NCBI GenBank assembly: GCA_025453745.1
Contig: JALOPS010000013.1
Coordinates: 1 to 38,052, forward strand
DNA length: 38,052 nt
Direction of reading: 5' to 3'
Source of the DNA: Gemmatimonadaceae bacterium
GTDB taxonomy: Bacteria; Gemmatimonadota; Gemmatimonadetes; Gemmatimonadales; Gemmatimonadaceae
In this document: one piece after another, positions 16,369-25,272 of the stretch
How the letters are laid out: every line of letters begins with the position of its first letter
Position numbering within the stretch: position 1 is the first letter of the stretch
Program-made: the position numbers and the translations under genes
The notes under the pieces: generated by a model
The model's database searches: none
What the model was told of the DNA's origin: nothing
The model's input: the letters and a program-made list of their open reading frames with translations, nothing else

Positions 16369-17241
16369 ATGCCCGCTTCGCCCCGTCGCCCCGGCGCCGT
16401 CCGACCCGACGATTCCGCCATCATCATCAGCGATGTCGATGGTACACTCTTCGACGATGGCGGCTGGGCGGCCCCTCCCGGGGAACTCCGGGCACTCATG
16501 GGCACACGTCCGCTGGTGCTCGCGTCCAGCCGCACGGTGCGCGAGCTGATTGTGCTGCAGCACACGCTCGGCATGCGCGGTCCGGTGATCGCGGAGAACG
16601 GGGCGGTCGTCGCGTTCGATGCGCCCACCGACGATGGCCTCACGCGGCCGCGCGTGATCGGTCGGCGCACCGTCCACGTGCGACGGCTCGGACAATCCAC
16701 GCCGATCGTCCGCTCGCTGCTCGCCGAAGCGGCGCGCGAGGCCGGGGTCGTGGTGCTGCCGGCCGATCGCATCGATCCGGCGCGGCGCGCCTTGCGCGGC
16801 ATCGCGAGCCACGGTGCCGTGCGCCGCGCACTCGAGGCGCGCGAGGCGAGCGTGCTGCTCGAGCCGCTGGCGCTCTCGATCAGCGCGCGACTGCGGTGGC
16901 ATCAGGCCCTCGCCGAGCGTGGCGTGCAACTCTCGACAGGCGGGCGCTGGGCGTGCGCGGTCAGCGGCGCCGACAAGGGGCGCGCGGCGCGACTGGTCCG
17001 GCATGTGCTCGCGAGCACGATGGCCGAACCGGTCACCACCATGGGGCTCGGCAACGATGCCAACGATGCCGCGCTGCTCGCCGCAGTCGATCGGCCGATC
17101 GCCGTGCGTCGTGCGGATGGACGCGTGCACCCCTCCCTGCTCGCCGTCGACGATGTGGTGGTCTGCCAGCGACCGGGCATCGGCGGTGCGCTCGACGCGT
17201 TGCGCGCGCAGCTCGGCGCGACGCCTGCGGGGCCCGCGTGA
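16369..17241 (+). CDS. HAD-IIB phosphatase resembling mannosyl-3-phosphoglycerate phosphatase
   Basis: A 290-residue HAD-superfamily phosphatase. Motif I is DVDGTLF (D22 and D24) and motif II is near LASSRT (52-56). IAENGAVVAF follows at 74-83, a hallmark of the MPGP/Cof-type family. The cap region spans about 90-190. SGADKGRA at 199-206 carries the motif III Lys, and motif IV is GLGNDANDAALL at 226-237. The order and spacing fit mannosyl-3-phosphoglycerate phosphatase, which makes the compatible solute mannosylglycerate; sucrose-phosphate phosphatase-like activity is an alternative. The start has a perfect AGGAGG at 16359-16364. The stop overlaps the start of the glycosyltransferase gene (GTGA), so the two proteins probably act in one pathway. 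Confidence 0.82.
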   Translation: MPASPRRPGAVRPDDSAIIISDVDGTLFDDGGWAAPPGELRALMGTRPLVLASSRTVRELIVLQHTLGMRGPVIAENGAVVAFDAPTDDGLTRPRVIGRRTVHVRRLGQSTPIVRSLLAEAAREAGVVVLPADRIDPARRALRGIASHGAVRRALEAREASVLLEPLALSISARLRWHQALAERGVQLSTGGRWACAVSGADKGRAARLVRHVLASTMAEPVTTMGLGNDANDAALLAAVDRPIAVRRADGRVHPSLLAVDDVVVCQRPGIGGALDALRAQLGATPAGPA

Positions 17242-18314
17242 AGGAGCCGCGGTGGACGCTGGCGGTGCTCACCGTGCCAGGGCGCGAGCGCTACCTCGAT
17301 CGCCTGGCCGAATCGGTGCGTGCACTCCCCTCGCGTGACGGCGTCGAACTGCTCGTCGTGCACAACGCCGCCACCGAAATCGATCTGCGCCAGCTCGAAC
17401 GTCGGCTGCGGGCCAAGAGTGGGCTTCGCTGTCGCGCGGTGGCCAACGCCAGTGAGCCGACCATCGCCGCCGGACGGCGCATGCAGGTGGCGGTCTCGCG
17501 CACACCACTGCTCTGCTTCCTCGACGACGATTGCACGGTCCACGGCGACATCTTCGCCGCGCTCGAGCGCGAGCTGCAGCGCATGCCGGTCGGTGCGCTC
17601 GGACTGCCCTCCGTCGACGCCGACACGGGCGAACCCTTCAAGCCGCGCACGACGACGCCCAGCGTGGAACACGACGGGTTGCGCTTCATGCCCATTCAGG
17701 GGATGCTCGTCGCCACCTATCGCCGCCTCCTCATCGATGTCGGGGACTTTGCCAAGCATCGCCGCTACTGGGGCGAATGGACCGAGTTGAACACGCGTCT
17801 CTGGCGCATGGGGTACGCCACCGCGTACGTGATGAATGCCGGGCAGATCCGGCACTGGACCCGGGCGCCGGGATCGCCCACGCGTGACCTCACCGGACGC
17901 GAGCGCAACATCGTGTGGGGGCTGCTGTGCACCGCGCTCGAGTACGATCTCGTCCAGGCGCCCGATGACCTCGCGTTCTGGCAGCTCGTGCAGTCGCGCT
18001 ACCTGCCGTACGCATACGATCGGACGCCCACGGGGATGGATCTCCTGCGCACGCTCGGCGCGCTCGCGCCGCAGCTTGCGGCCGAATGGGGCGCGATCGC
18101 CGCGCATGCGGAACGCGCCCGAACGCATCCGTTTCAGTTCTCGCCGTTTCACGAGTGGACGGAGACCGATGTCCGCTTGGTGCTCGACGGCGCCGCCGAG
18201 CGGCTCGCGAGCTATCGGAGTGAAGCGTTCCCGGCCGTGGCGCCGTCGAAGGGGTGGCGGTGGTGGCGGCGCACCGCTCCGGTATCGGACGGGGCGTCGG
18301 TCGCGGTGTCGTAG
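17238..18314 (+). CDS. GT2-like family glycosyltransferase
   Basis: A 358-residue protein starting with GTG inside the GTGA overlap with the phosphatase gene. The N-terminal GT-A fold begins TLAVLTVPGRERYLDRLAESV and has the nucleotide-sugar/metal motif DDD at 96-98 (LLCFLDDDCTV). Further conserved-looking acceptor-side features are FMPIQGMLVATYRR, YWGEWTELNTRLWRMGY and IRHW. The C-terminal 140 residues are helical, ending in a basic WRWWRR patch. It is not an obvious member of the known mannosyl-3-phosphoglycerate synthase families, although its partner resembles MPG phosphatase. It may make the phosphorylated glycoside that the partner dephosphorylates, or decorate another acceptor. No membrane segment is seen. 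Confidence 0.75.
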   Translation: MKEPRWTLAVLTVPGRERYLDRLAESVRALPSRDGVELLVVHNAATEIDLRQLERRLRAKSGLRCRAVANASEPTIAAGRRMQVAVSRTPLLCFLDDDCTVHGDIFAALERELQRMPVGALGLPSVDADTGEPFKPRTTTPSVEHDGLRFMPIQGMLVATYRRLLIDVGDFAKHRRYWGEWTELNTRLWRMGYATAYVMNAGQIRHWTRAPGSPTRDLTGRERNIVWGLLCTALEYDLVQAPDDLAFWQLVQSRYLPYAYDRTPTGMDLLRTLGALAPQLAAEWGAIAAHAERARTHPFQFSPFHEWTETDVRLVLDGAAERLASYRSEAFPAVAPSKGWRWWRRTAPVSDGASVAVS

Positions 18315-18491
18315 CGGGTCGCGCCGGGCTGCGCGGGGTCCCGGCGACTTCGTCGGACCACTGACGTCACGCCTGGCCGTCGTCCGCCAGCTTCACTCGG
18401 GCGAGCAGTCACACCCACCGACGCGGCCGCACCACGGACCTTCCGCCACCCCGCGGATCGTGGCAGTTATCGGCAGCTCTCGTGCCTGCCC

Positions 18492-18914
18492 ATGCCACCG
18501 CTCGTCCGTACGCTCCTTGCTCTGCTCGTCGCCGTCCTGGTCGCCTTCGCGGTGATTGGGGCGGTCGAGGCCATCAACACGCGGCTGCATCCGGCGCCGT
18601 CGGGATTCGCGATGAGCGACCCGGCGCAGTTCGAAGCGTACATTCGGGCGCTCCCGGTGCGCGCACTCGCCATCGTGTTGGCAGGCTATGCACTCGCCGC
18701 GCTGGTGGCCGGCGCGATCGCCGCGCGTGTCGCGCCGGTGCATCCCGGCCGCCACGCGCTCCTCGCGGGTGCGCTGCTGTTTGCCGCCACCCTGGCCAAC
18801 GTCCTCTCCGTGCCGCAGCCGTGGGCATTCGAAGTCCTGAGTCTGGCGATTCCCGTCCCCCTCGCCGTCGTCGGCTCGCGCCTCGTCGAGCGTCGCATGC
18901 GGACAAGGGCGTGA
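18492..18914 (+). CDS. Small four-helix integral membrane protein, unknown
   Basis: A 140-residue membrane protein with hydrophobic helices at about 5-26, 57-80, 88-106 and 110-128. A soluble loop (27-55) lies between helix 1 and helix 2, with the sequence HPAPSGFAMSDPAQFEAYI. The C-terminus is basic (RLVERRMRTRA), which suggests a cytoplasmic tail. I do not recognise a named family, though similar short proteins are common as hypothetical membrane proteins. The start ATG at 18492 directly begins the first membrane segment; no strong ribosome binding site. The 2Fe-2S gene follows 69 bases downstream on the same strand. Confidence 0.7.
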   Translation: MPPLVRTLLALLVAVLVAFAVIGAVEAINTRLHPAPSGFAMSDPAQFEAYIRALPVRALAIVLAGYALAALVAGAIAARVAPVHPGRHALLAGALLFAATLANVLSVPQPWAFEVLSLAIPVPLAVVGSRLVERRMRTRA

Positions 18915-18983
18915 GGGCGCGCATCACGCGGGCCGCGGCCGCGGCGTCGCGAGCACCGTCGCGCCGACGTGGAGCAGCGCCGC

Positions 18984-19367
18984 ATGAGTGACAGTCTGGC
19001 CAAGCTCCAACGCCGCGCGGCCGCACGCGGCATCGTGCCTCCCGACGCCGCGGCGCCGCCTCCGCTCGCGCATCACGTCGTGCTGTGTACCGGGCGAAAG
19101 TGTGGTGGCAAGGTCGGCAAGAAGGCGCTGCGCCGACTTCGTCGCGCGGCCGCGCACCTTCGGCGCGACGGGCATGCGGTGCTCGTGACCGACACGCCAT
19201 GTCTCAAGCTGTGCGAACGTGGGCCACTGGCCGTGGTGTATCCCGAGGGGGCGTGGTATCACGACGTCACGCCGGATGTCGCCGACCGGATCTGTCGTGA
19301 ACATCTGCGCGCGGGTACCGTGGTCGCCGAGCACTGCTTCGCGTTGCGTCCGCTGCGCCAACAGTGA
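18984..19367 (+). CDS. Thioredoxin-like [2Fe-2S] ferredoxin-domain protein
   Basis: A 127-residue cytoplasmic protein with the thioredoxin-like ferredoxin pattern. C35 and C40 lie in [12 protein letters not shown], and C73 and C77 in [21 protein letters not shown]. Four such cysteines bind a 2Fe-2S cluster in this family, and the PC-x3-C-x-x-GP segment is diagnostic. An additional C118 lies near the end. The role is presumably electron transfer, but the partner is not obvious from neighbours. The ATG at 18984 has GGAG about ten bases upstream; a GTG at 18969 is an in-frame alternative that would add five residues. The N-terminal 30 residues are low-complexity and alanine-rich. Confidence 0.85.
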   Translation: MSDSLAKLQRRAAARGIVPPDAAAPPPLAHHVVLCTGRKCGGKVGKKALRRLRRAAAHLRRDGHAVLVTDTPCLKLCERGPLAVVYPEGAWYHDVTPDVADRICREHLRAGTVVAEHCFALRPLRQQ

Positions 19368-19470
19368 TCGGTCCACGCTGCAATGTGCGCAGCGGCGCGG
19401 CGGGTCCGCGTCGCGCATCGGCGTCCGTGGCGCGCCGCAAGCGTTCCGGCATCCCTTCTTCATCTTGGTC

Positions 19471-21156
19471 ATGACCGCGTTCCCATCCGACATCGAGATC
19501 GCGCAGCGCGCGACGTTGCGCCCCATCGCTGACGTGGCGGCCGACCTCGGCTTCGCGGCGGACGCGCTGCATCCGAACGGTCGCCATGCGGCCAAGCTGC
19601 CGCTCTCGGCGGCCGAGCGCCCGGCGCGTGGCACGCTCGTGCTCGTGACGGCGATCAATCCGACGGCGGCAGGGGAAGGGAAGACCACGACCACCGTCGG
19701 CGTGACGCAGGCGCTGCGTCGCCTCGGGCGCAATGCGGTGCTCTGCATTCGGCAGCCCTCGCTCGGACCGGTCTTTGGCGTCAAGGGCGGCGCGGCGGGC
19801 GGCGGCTACGCGCAGGTGTTGCCGATGGAAGACATCAACCTGCACTTCACGGGTGACTTCCACGCCGTCACCGCTGCGCACGCGCTGCTCGCCTCGCTGC
19901 TCGACAATCATCTGCATCACGGCAACGCTCGCGGCATCGATCCGCGGCGTATCACCTGGCCGCGCGCGGTCGACATGAACGATCGCGCGTTGCGCTCGGT
20001 CACCGTGGGGCTGGGCGGCGCCACCAACGGTCCCGTACGCGAAGAGCGCTTCGTCATCACCTCGGCGAGCGAAGTGATGGCGGTGCTCGCGCTCGCACGC
20101 GACGCGGCCGATCTGGAGGCGCGGCTCGCGCGCATCATCGTGGGGACCACTGCCGGCGCGACCGCGGGGCAACGTGCCCCCGTGCGCGCCGGCGACCTCG
20201 GTGCTGCCGGTGCCATGGCACTCCTGCTCAAGGACGCGATCCGTCCGAATCTGGTCCAGACGCTCGAAGGCGGACCGGCGCTCGTGCACGCCGGACCGTT
20301 TGCCAACATCGCGCACGGCTGCAACTCGCTCATTGCCACGCGCACGGCACTCGCGCACGCCGATCTCGTGCTCACCGAGGCCGGCTTTGGCTCCGACCTC
20401 GGGGCAGAGAAGTTCTTCCACATCAAGTGCCGCATGGGCGGGCTCGAGCCGCAGGCGGCGATTCTCGTCGCGTCGGTCCGCGCGCTCAAGCTCAATGGCG
20501 GTGCAGCCGCCAAGGCGCTGGCGACCGGCGATCTCGCCGCTCTCGAGCGCGGACTCGTCAATCTCGGGCGGCACATCGAGATCCTCCGACAATTCGGCGT
20601 GCCGGTCGTCGTCGCGGTCAATCGCTTTCCCACCGATACGCCCGCCGAGCTCGATCGCGTGTTGACCTACGCCTCGGCGCAGGGTGTGCGCGCCGCGATC
20701 AGCGATGTGTTCACCGCCGGTGGTGCAGGCGGCGAAGCCGTCGCGCGCGAACTGCTCGCCACGCTCGACGGGCCGCGCACCACATGGGCGCCGCTGTATG
20801 CACTCGACCGCCCGATCGCCGAGAAGCTCGAGACCATCGTGCGACGGGTCTACGGCGGCGCCGGCATCGTACTCTCGCCCAAGGCCGCGCGCGCCATCGA
20901 GTGGCTCGAAGCCAACGGGATGGGCGGCACGCCGGTGTGCATCGCGAAGACGCAGTACTCGTTCTCGGCCGATCCCACGCAGCTTGGCGCGCCGAGTGGC
21001 TTTACGGTGCCCATCGCGGACGTCACACCGAGTGCGGGAGCCGGCTTCGTGGTCGCGCTGGCCGGCGACATCATGACGATGCCGGGGCTGCCGCCCCAAC
21101 CCGCGGCGATGCGCATGGCGATCGACTCGGCGGGCGCGATCCACGGACTCTTCTAG
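19471..21156 (+). CDS. fhs: Formate-tetrahydrofolate ligase
   Basis: A 561-residue enzyme that forms 10-formyl-tetrahydrofolate from formate, THF and ATP in one-carbon metabolism. The P-loop TAAGEGKTTTT lies at 65-75. It is followed by the long family-specific block around IRQPSLGPVFGVKGGAAGG and YAQVLPMEDINLHFTGDFHA, and by GGATNGPVREE, EGGPALVHAGPFANIAHG and AGFGSDLGAEKF. The length fits the family (about 555-560). The protein looks complete, ending SAGAIHGLF. The ATG at 19471 is chosen because homologs begin with SDIEIAQ near the start; an upstream extension to 19219 exists in frame. Only ten bases separate its stop from the convergent MarR gene. Confidence 0.97.
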   Translation: MTAFPSDIEIAQRATLRPIADVAADLGFAADALHPNGRHAAKLPLSAAERPARGTLVLVTAINPTAAGEGKTTTTVGVTQALRRLGRNAVLCIRQPSLGPVFGVKGGAAGGGYAQVLPMEDINLHFTGDFHAVTAAHALLASLLDNHLHHGNARGIDPRRITWPRAVDMNDRALRSVTVGLGGATNGPVREERFVITSASEVMAVLALARDAADLEARLARIIVGTTAGATAGQRAPVRAGDLGAAGAMALLLKDAIRPNLVQTLEGGPALVHAGPFANIAHGCNSLIATRTALAHADLVLTEAGFGSDLGAEKFFHIKCRMGGLEPQAAILVASVRALKLNGGAAAKALATGDLAALERGLVNLGRHIEILRQFGVPVVVAVNRFPTDTPAELDRVLTYASAQGVRAAISDVFTAGGAGGEAVARELLATLDGPRTTWAPLYALDRPIAEKLETIVRRVYGGAGIVLSPKAARAIEWLEANGMGGTPVCIAKTQYSFSADPTQLGAPSGFTVPIADVTPSAGAGFVVALAGDIMTMPGLPPQPAAMRMAIDSAGAIHGLF

Positions 21157-21166
21157 CGCCGCGCAC

Positions 21167-21646
21167 TCACCGCACGCCGGCGAGTTCCCGCGACAACGCG
21201 CGCGTGGCGCGGTCGAGCGAGCGACGCTCGGCCGCGCTCAGTCCCTCGAGCACCGTGGCCACCGCCTGCACGCGTCGTGCACGGCCCGCCAGCAGCACGC
21301 GGCGCCCCTTGGCCGTGGCGGTGAGCACCACGGCGCGCGCATCGTCCGGGTCGGGTGTGCGGCGCACATGACCGCTCCGGACGAGCGCGGTGACGAGGCG
21401 ACTCATGGTGGCGGCGCTCACCTGTTCGGCCGCGGCGAGTGCGCCGAGCGAGCGCGGGCCGCCGAAGACGAGCACCGAGAGCACGGAAAGCCGCGGCGCC
21501 GAGAGCCCGCTCGCGCGATCGACCGCACGCACCTGCCGGAGCAGGCGGATCGCCACGGTGTGCAGCGCGGCCGCGAGCGGGTCACCGACGGCGCCGGCCG
21601 GCGTTCCTCTTGCGGGCGGGCGAGACGTGCGGGAGGTTGTCGTCAT
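21167..21646 (-). CDS. MarR family transcriptional regulator
   Basis: A 159-residue regulator. The winged helix-turn-helix spans about 50-120: LSVLSVLVFGGPRSLGALAAAEQVSAATMSRLVTALVRSG, then the wing HVRRTPDPDDARAVVLTATAKGRRVL with the family-typical D-x-R. The flanking helices form the dimer interface. The first 25 residues are Pro/Thr/Arg-rich and probably disordered. The start ATG at 21646 sits one base from a perfect 23-base palindrome, its probable own operator; ATG at 21658 falls inside that palindrome and is less likely. It is divergent from the VOC gene, so it probably represses both. The effector is unknown. Confidence 0.9.
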   Translation of the reverse strand: MTTTSRTSRPPARGTPAGAVGDPLAAALHTVAIRLLRQVRAVDRASGLSAPRLSVLSVLVFGGPRSLGALAAAEQVSAATMSRLVTALVRSGHVRRTPDPDDARAVVLTATAKGRRVLLAGRARRVQAVATVLEGLSAAERRSLDRATRALSRELAGVR

Positions 21647-21669
21647 GATCGTTAGCAATGCTAACGATC
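21647..21669. promoter_or_regulatory. Perfect 23-base palindromic operator between marR-like and VOC genes
   Basis: Arms of 11 bases (GATCGTTAGCA and its reverse complement) around a central A. It abuts the MarR start codon (21646) and lies 30 bases before the VOC start codon. Length and symmetry fit a MarR dimer site, so this is the probable autoregulatory operator. Confidence 0.75.
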
Positions 21670-21699
21670 GATCGGGTCGCCTTCCACCCTGGAGTGCCC

Positions 21700-22089
21700 A
21701 TGTCCACCGCCGTCGTCCCGCATCGCCTCGGACAAGTTGCCATCACCGTGCAGGACGTCGCTCGCGCCACGGCGTGGTACCGCGACGTGCTCGGCCTCAC
21801 GCATCTCTTCAATGCGCCGCCCGGTCTCGCGTTCTTCGACATCGGGGGCGTGCGGCTCATGCTCGCGCGCCCCGAGGGTGAGTCGGGCGGCACGTCGGTG
21901 CTGTACTACGCGGCGATCGATCTCGCGGGGATCTTCACGCGCTTCGCCGATCACGGTGCCACCATCGTGCAGCAGCCGCACAAGGTGGCCGCGATGCCGG
22001 ACCACGATCTCTGGATCGGGTTCGTCCGCGACAGCGAGGGCAACCTCGTTGGCGTGATGAGCGAGGTGCCGCGCGCGCCGGCGGCGTGA
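21700..22089 (+). CDS. VOC superfamily (glyoxalase/bleomycin-resistance) protein
   Basis: A 129-residue single VOC module of two beta-alpha-beta-beta-beta halves. It begins LGQVAITVQDVARATAWYRDVLGLTHLF (residues 10-37), then LAFFDIGGVRLMLARPEG. The second half runs from YYAAIDLAGIFTRFADHGATIV to IGFVRDSEGNLVGVMSEV. The closing D-x-EGN-L-V-G segment is diagnostic. Metal-binding positions are not certain; H12-like and E-ending positions are only partly visible. Members act as glyoxalases, dioxygenases or drug-binding proteins; a resistance or detoxification role fits control by the divergent MarR gene. GGAG lies at 21691-21694 before the ATG. The stop abuts the kinase stop on the other strand with no gap. 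Confidence 0.88.
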   Translation: MSTAVVPHRLGQVAITVQDVARATAWYRDVLGLTHLFNAPPGLAFFDIGGVRLMLARPEGESGGTSVLYYAAIDLAGIFTRFADHGATIVQQPHKVAAMPDHDLWIGFVRDSEGNLVGVMSEVPRAPAA

Positions 22090-25000
22090 CTACGACCGGT
22101 CCCTCAGGCGCGCCACCGCGGCGATCGCCTCGCGTCGTTCGGCGTCGTAGGCCGCGTCGGCCCCGCGCCACCAGCCCAGAAAGCGTTCGTACTCGGTGAG
22201 GGCGCGGGCCCGCTCGCCGAGCTGCTCGTACAGGCGGGCCCGCGTCAGCAGGCTGCGGACATACAGCACGTACCCGGGATCGCCAAAGCCGCCACTCGCA
22301 AGAAAGCGCTTCGGCTCGAGCAGTTCGTAGATCGCGAGTGCACGGCGCGTCTCGCCGAGCTGCGCGAACACTTCCGCGCGCCCGATCATGCGCAGGCCGC
22401 TGAAGGACAGCGGATAGTTGCGCAGCGAGTCGAGCGGCGGAATGCGCGTGGCCGCGCGCCGCGCCGCGATCGTGTCGCCACGCGCCAGCAGCGCGAGCGC
22501 CTCGAGTTCCGGAAAGGGCACGACCCGATCGCCGAGCCAGCGGCGCATCTGGCGCACATAGCTCGTGTCGCGCGTCGTGAGCGCCAGCAGGTAGGGCACG
22601 TTGGACGACTGCGCGCGGATCACCGTGCCGAGCGGCAGCGTGGTGGTATCGACAAAGGCGAGCCCGTTGTCGAGCGCCGCGCGCAACCGGCCCGTGTAGG
22701 CGCTCCCCATCGCGAGTCGCATGATCGCGCCATACCACTGCATGGTGGGTGCGAGCGCGAGCTGCGTGTAAGGCATCAGCGAGTCGGTTGCGAGGACGAG
22801 GCGCGTCAGGGCATCCACATCGCGCGGCTGTCCGAAGGCGGCGGCCACGCCCATGGTCTGCCCGACGATGAAGAAACGTTCGTCCGATGTCCCCGAGCGC
22901 AGCGACGCCGGTGTCGTGCTCGAGACGGCCGTCCGCAACACGGCGAGCGCACCCGGATCGTCCATGCGCATGCGGGCCACCGCGAGCTCGAAGGGCATGG
23001 TGGGCGAGCGGGCCGCCGGGCGCGCCATCGCCCGCTCGAGGACGAGCGCCGCCGAGTCGGGGAATTCGGTGATGAGGTAGTTCAGCGCCAGTTGGCGATA
23101 GGCGATCGATGCGTCGGGCGCCGCCTCGAGCCAGCGACGCAGCGCGTCACCCACGCGCGCGCGTGCCGCTCGGCCGAGCTGCTCGCGCTCCTCGGCAGAC
23201 TGCGGGCGCTGTCGTCCGCGGTTCGCCACGATGCTGTCGCCGACCAGCGCGAACGTGCCGCCATCGACGCCCATCTGGTAGAGCTGCACGAGCGACGGAT
23301 ACGCAAAGTAGTACGCCGAGTCGAGCGCGATCGACCGCTGGAGCGCACGCAGCGCACGAGTCGCCGCGCGCGCGGCGGCGTCGACGGAGTCCGGCTCGAC
23401 CACGAAGAACGGCGACGACGTGACACCGAGCCCGTACCATGCTTCGGCCAGGGTGGAGTCGCGTTGCACGATGGCGGCGTAGGCACGCCGCGCCTCCGCC
23501 CAGAGCACGCGTGCCGAATCGGGGCGCCCCTCCGTGATCGCGGCATTGCCCCGGAGCAGGATGAGGTTCGCCTCGACGATCGCGCGCTGCGAGGGCACGA
23601 GCCGGTCGGCGAAGCGCACCGCCGTCGCCGCGTCGGACAGCGCGCTGCGTTGCTCGACGCGACTCCAGGTGCGCACCTGCGAGCGCCGGTACCATGCGAG
23701 CGCGAAGGTCGAATCGGCCGCGATCGCGGTGGTCAGCAGCGAGTCCGCGGCGGCGAGTTGCCAGTTGTTCGCGCGACGTGTGGCGTGCAGGTAGGACTGA
23801 TAGGCGACGATGGACGACGTGGTCGCCCGCGCGACGTCGACGACCCCGGCGGGCGCGCCGTCCAAGCCCAGCAGGTCGCGCGCGATCGCGTCAAAGAGGG
23901 CGCGCGGATCGGCCGCGCGGGTGACGCTCCGCTGCGATTGCGCAAGCCGCGCGCCCGTGCTGACGTCGTAGCTGCGGGCGATGACGATCAGCGAATCGCG
24001 CGTCGTCTGGAGCTGTCCCATGATCAGCGCGCGCACGCCCGCGCGACGGCCGAGCTGCTGCGCGTCTGCCAGACCGATGCGGGTGGCGGTGTCGAGTGCC
24101 GCGTCGCGCAGCAGGTCGAGCGCCCGCTCGTAGTCCGTGACGCGCACGTCGGACCACTGCGCGAGCGTCAGCGAGAGCATGTTCACGCTCCCTTCGTGCA
24201 ACCACTCGAGCGATGGGTCACCACTCTGCACGTCGAAGGGCACGACGAAAAAGGAGCGCGAGCCGTCGGCCGGGAGTGCCGCGGCGGTGGCGGCAGCGGG
24301 TCGTGCGTCGCGACGCAATGCCAGCCATCCGATCACGGCGACGAGCGCGGCCGCCCCGATGCCGGTCAATAGCGTCCGTCGCGACGGGCCCGCGTCCGCA
24401 CCACGTGACACCCCGCGACGCATCGGTTCTGCGCCCTCGAGCGCGCGCGCCATGGTCGCGCCGTCGGCCCAGCGCTCGGCCGCGTTCTTGGCCAACGCGC
24501 GCTCGATCGCCCACGACACATGCGCGGGCACATCGCGTCGATGCGTCGCGAGCGGCTTCGGGGCTTCGGTGATTTGCTTGGCCAGGAGCGCCTGCGGTGT
24601 CGTGGCCTCGAAGGGCGACGCGCCGACGAGCATCTCGTAGCCCACGAGCCCCAGCGCGTAGAGATCGCTGCGCCCATCGAGTGCGCGATCACCCGCGGCC
24701 TGCTCGGGGCTCATGTAGCGCGGCGAGCCCATCACGAACCCCGTGCCCGTGGCCCCCGTGTCACCCGAGTGCGAGAGTGCGCGCGCGATGCCGAAGTCGG
24801 TCACGTGTGCGCGTCCGGTGGCCTCGTCGATGAGGACGTTCTCCGGCTTGACGTCGCGATGCACCACGCCGGCCGCGTGCGCGGCGTGCAGCGCGAGCGC
24901 CAGATCGCGCAGCAGCGGCACCGCCTCGCCCGGTGCGAGCCGCTGTACACGAAGGAGGCGGTCGCGCAGCGACTCGCCCGGCACGTACTGCATCGCGAAC

Positions 25001-25272
25001 CAGAGCAGCCCGCCCGTCTCCCCCGCGTCGAAGACCTGCACGATCCCGGGGTGCCGCAGCGCGGCGACGGTGCGCGCTTCGGCGAGGAAGCGCTGACGCA
25101 GGGCGGCCGTCGCCGCGAGTTCGGGATCGATGACCTTGATCGCCACCGGGCGATCGAGCACGTCGTCGTGCGCCAGCAGGACCGTCCCCATGCCACCGCG
25201 GCCCAGCTCGCGCTCCACGCGGTAGCGCGGGGCGAGGGCAGACCGCAGGCGTTCGACGAGCGGGGCAGACAC
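22090..25272 (-). CDS. Ser/Thr protein kinase with TolB-like and repeat domains
   Basis: A 1060-residue protein. The Hanks-type kinase domain (about 15-280) has the GRGGMG loop, K46 (VAIKVI), HRDVKPEN with D140, DFG starting at D159 and the SPRYMSPEQA activation region. One membrane helix lies at about 301-319. Outside it, a TolB-N/CadC-like domain (about 340-470) has FFVVPFDVQSGDPSLEWLHEGSVNML, ALIMGQLQTTRDSLIVIARSYDV and a SVTRAADP turn. The remaining 550 residues are alpha-helical, TPR-like repeats (ADSTFALAWYRRSQ, STLAEAWYGLGVTSS, ARLYEQLGERARALTEYERFL). This architecture recurs in Gemmatimonadota; substrates are unknown. The start is a GTG at 25272 with no clear ribosome binding site. 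Confidence 0.92.
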   Translation of the reverse strand: MSAPLVERLRSALAPRYRVERELGRGGMGTVLLAHDDVLDRPVAIKVIDPELAATAALRQRFLAEARTVAALRHPGIVQVFDAGETGGLLWFAMQYVPGESLRDRLLRVQRLAPGEAVPLLRDLALALHAAHAAGVVHRDVKPENVLIDEATGRAHVTDFGIARALSHSGDTGATGTGFVMGSPRYMSPEQAAGDRALDGRSDLYALGLVGYEMLVGASPFEATTPQALLAKQITEAPKPLATHRRDVPAHVSWAIERALAKNAAERWADGATMARALEGAEPMRRGVSRGADAGPSRRTLLTGIGAAALVAVIGWLALRRDARPAAATAAALPADGSRSFFVVPFDVQSGDPSLEWLHEGSVNMLSLTLAQWSDVRVTDYERALDLLRDAALDTATRIGLADAQQLGRRAGVRALIMGQLQTTRDSLIVIARSYDVSTGARLAQSQRSVTRAADPRALFDAIARDLLGLDGAPAGVVDVARATTSSIVAYQSYLHATRRANNWQLAAADSLLTTAIAADSTFALAWYRRSQVRTWSRVEQRSALSDAATAVRFADRLVPSQRAIVEANLILLRGNAAITEGRPDSARVLWAEARRAYAAIVQRDSTLAEAWYGLGVTSSPFFVVEPDSVDAAARAATRALRALQRSIALDSAYYFAYPSLVQLYQMGVDGGTFALVGDSIVANRGRQRPQSAEEREQLGRAARARVGDALRRWLEAAPDASIAYRQLALNYLITEFPDSAALVLERAMARPAARSPTMPFELAVARMRMDDPGALAVLRTAVSSTTPASLRSGTSDERFFIVGQTMGVAAAFGQPRDVDALTRLVLATDSLMPYTQLALAPTMQWYGAIMRLAMGSAYTGRLRAALDNGLAFVDTTTLPLGTVIRAQSSNVPYLLALTTRDTSYVRQMRRWLGDRVVPFPELEALALLARGDTIAARRAATRIPPLDSLRNYPLSFSGLRMIGRAEVFAQLGETRRALAIYELLEPKRFLASGGFGDPGYVLYVRSLLTRARLYEQLGERARALTEYERFLGWWRGADAAYDAERREAIAAVARLRDRS

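Noticed and set aside
19267-21144. Minus-strand frame of 625 codons opposite fhs
   Set aside because: Antisense of a highly conserved metabolic gene; no motif.
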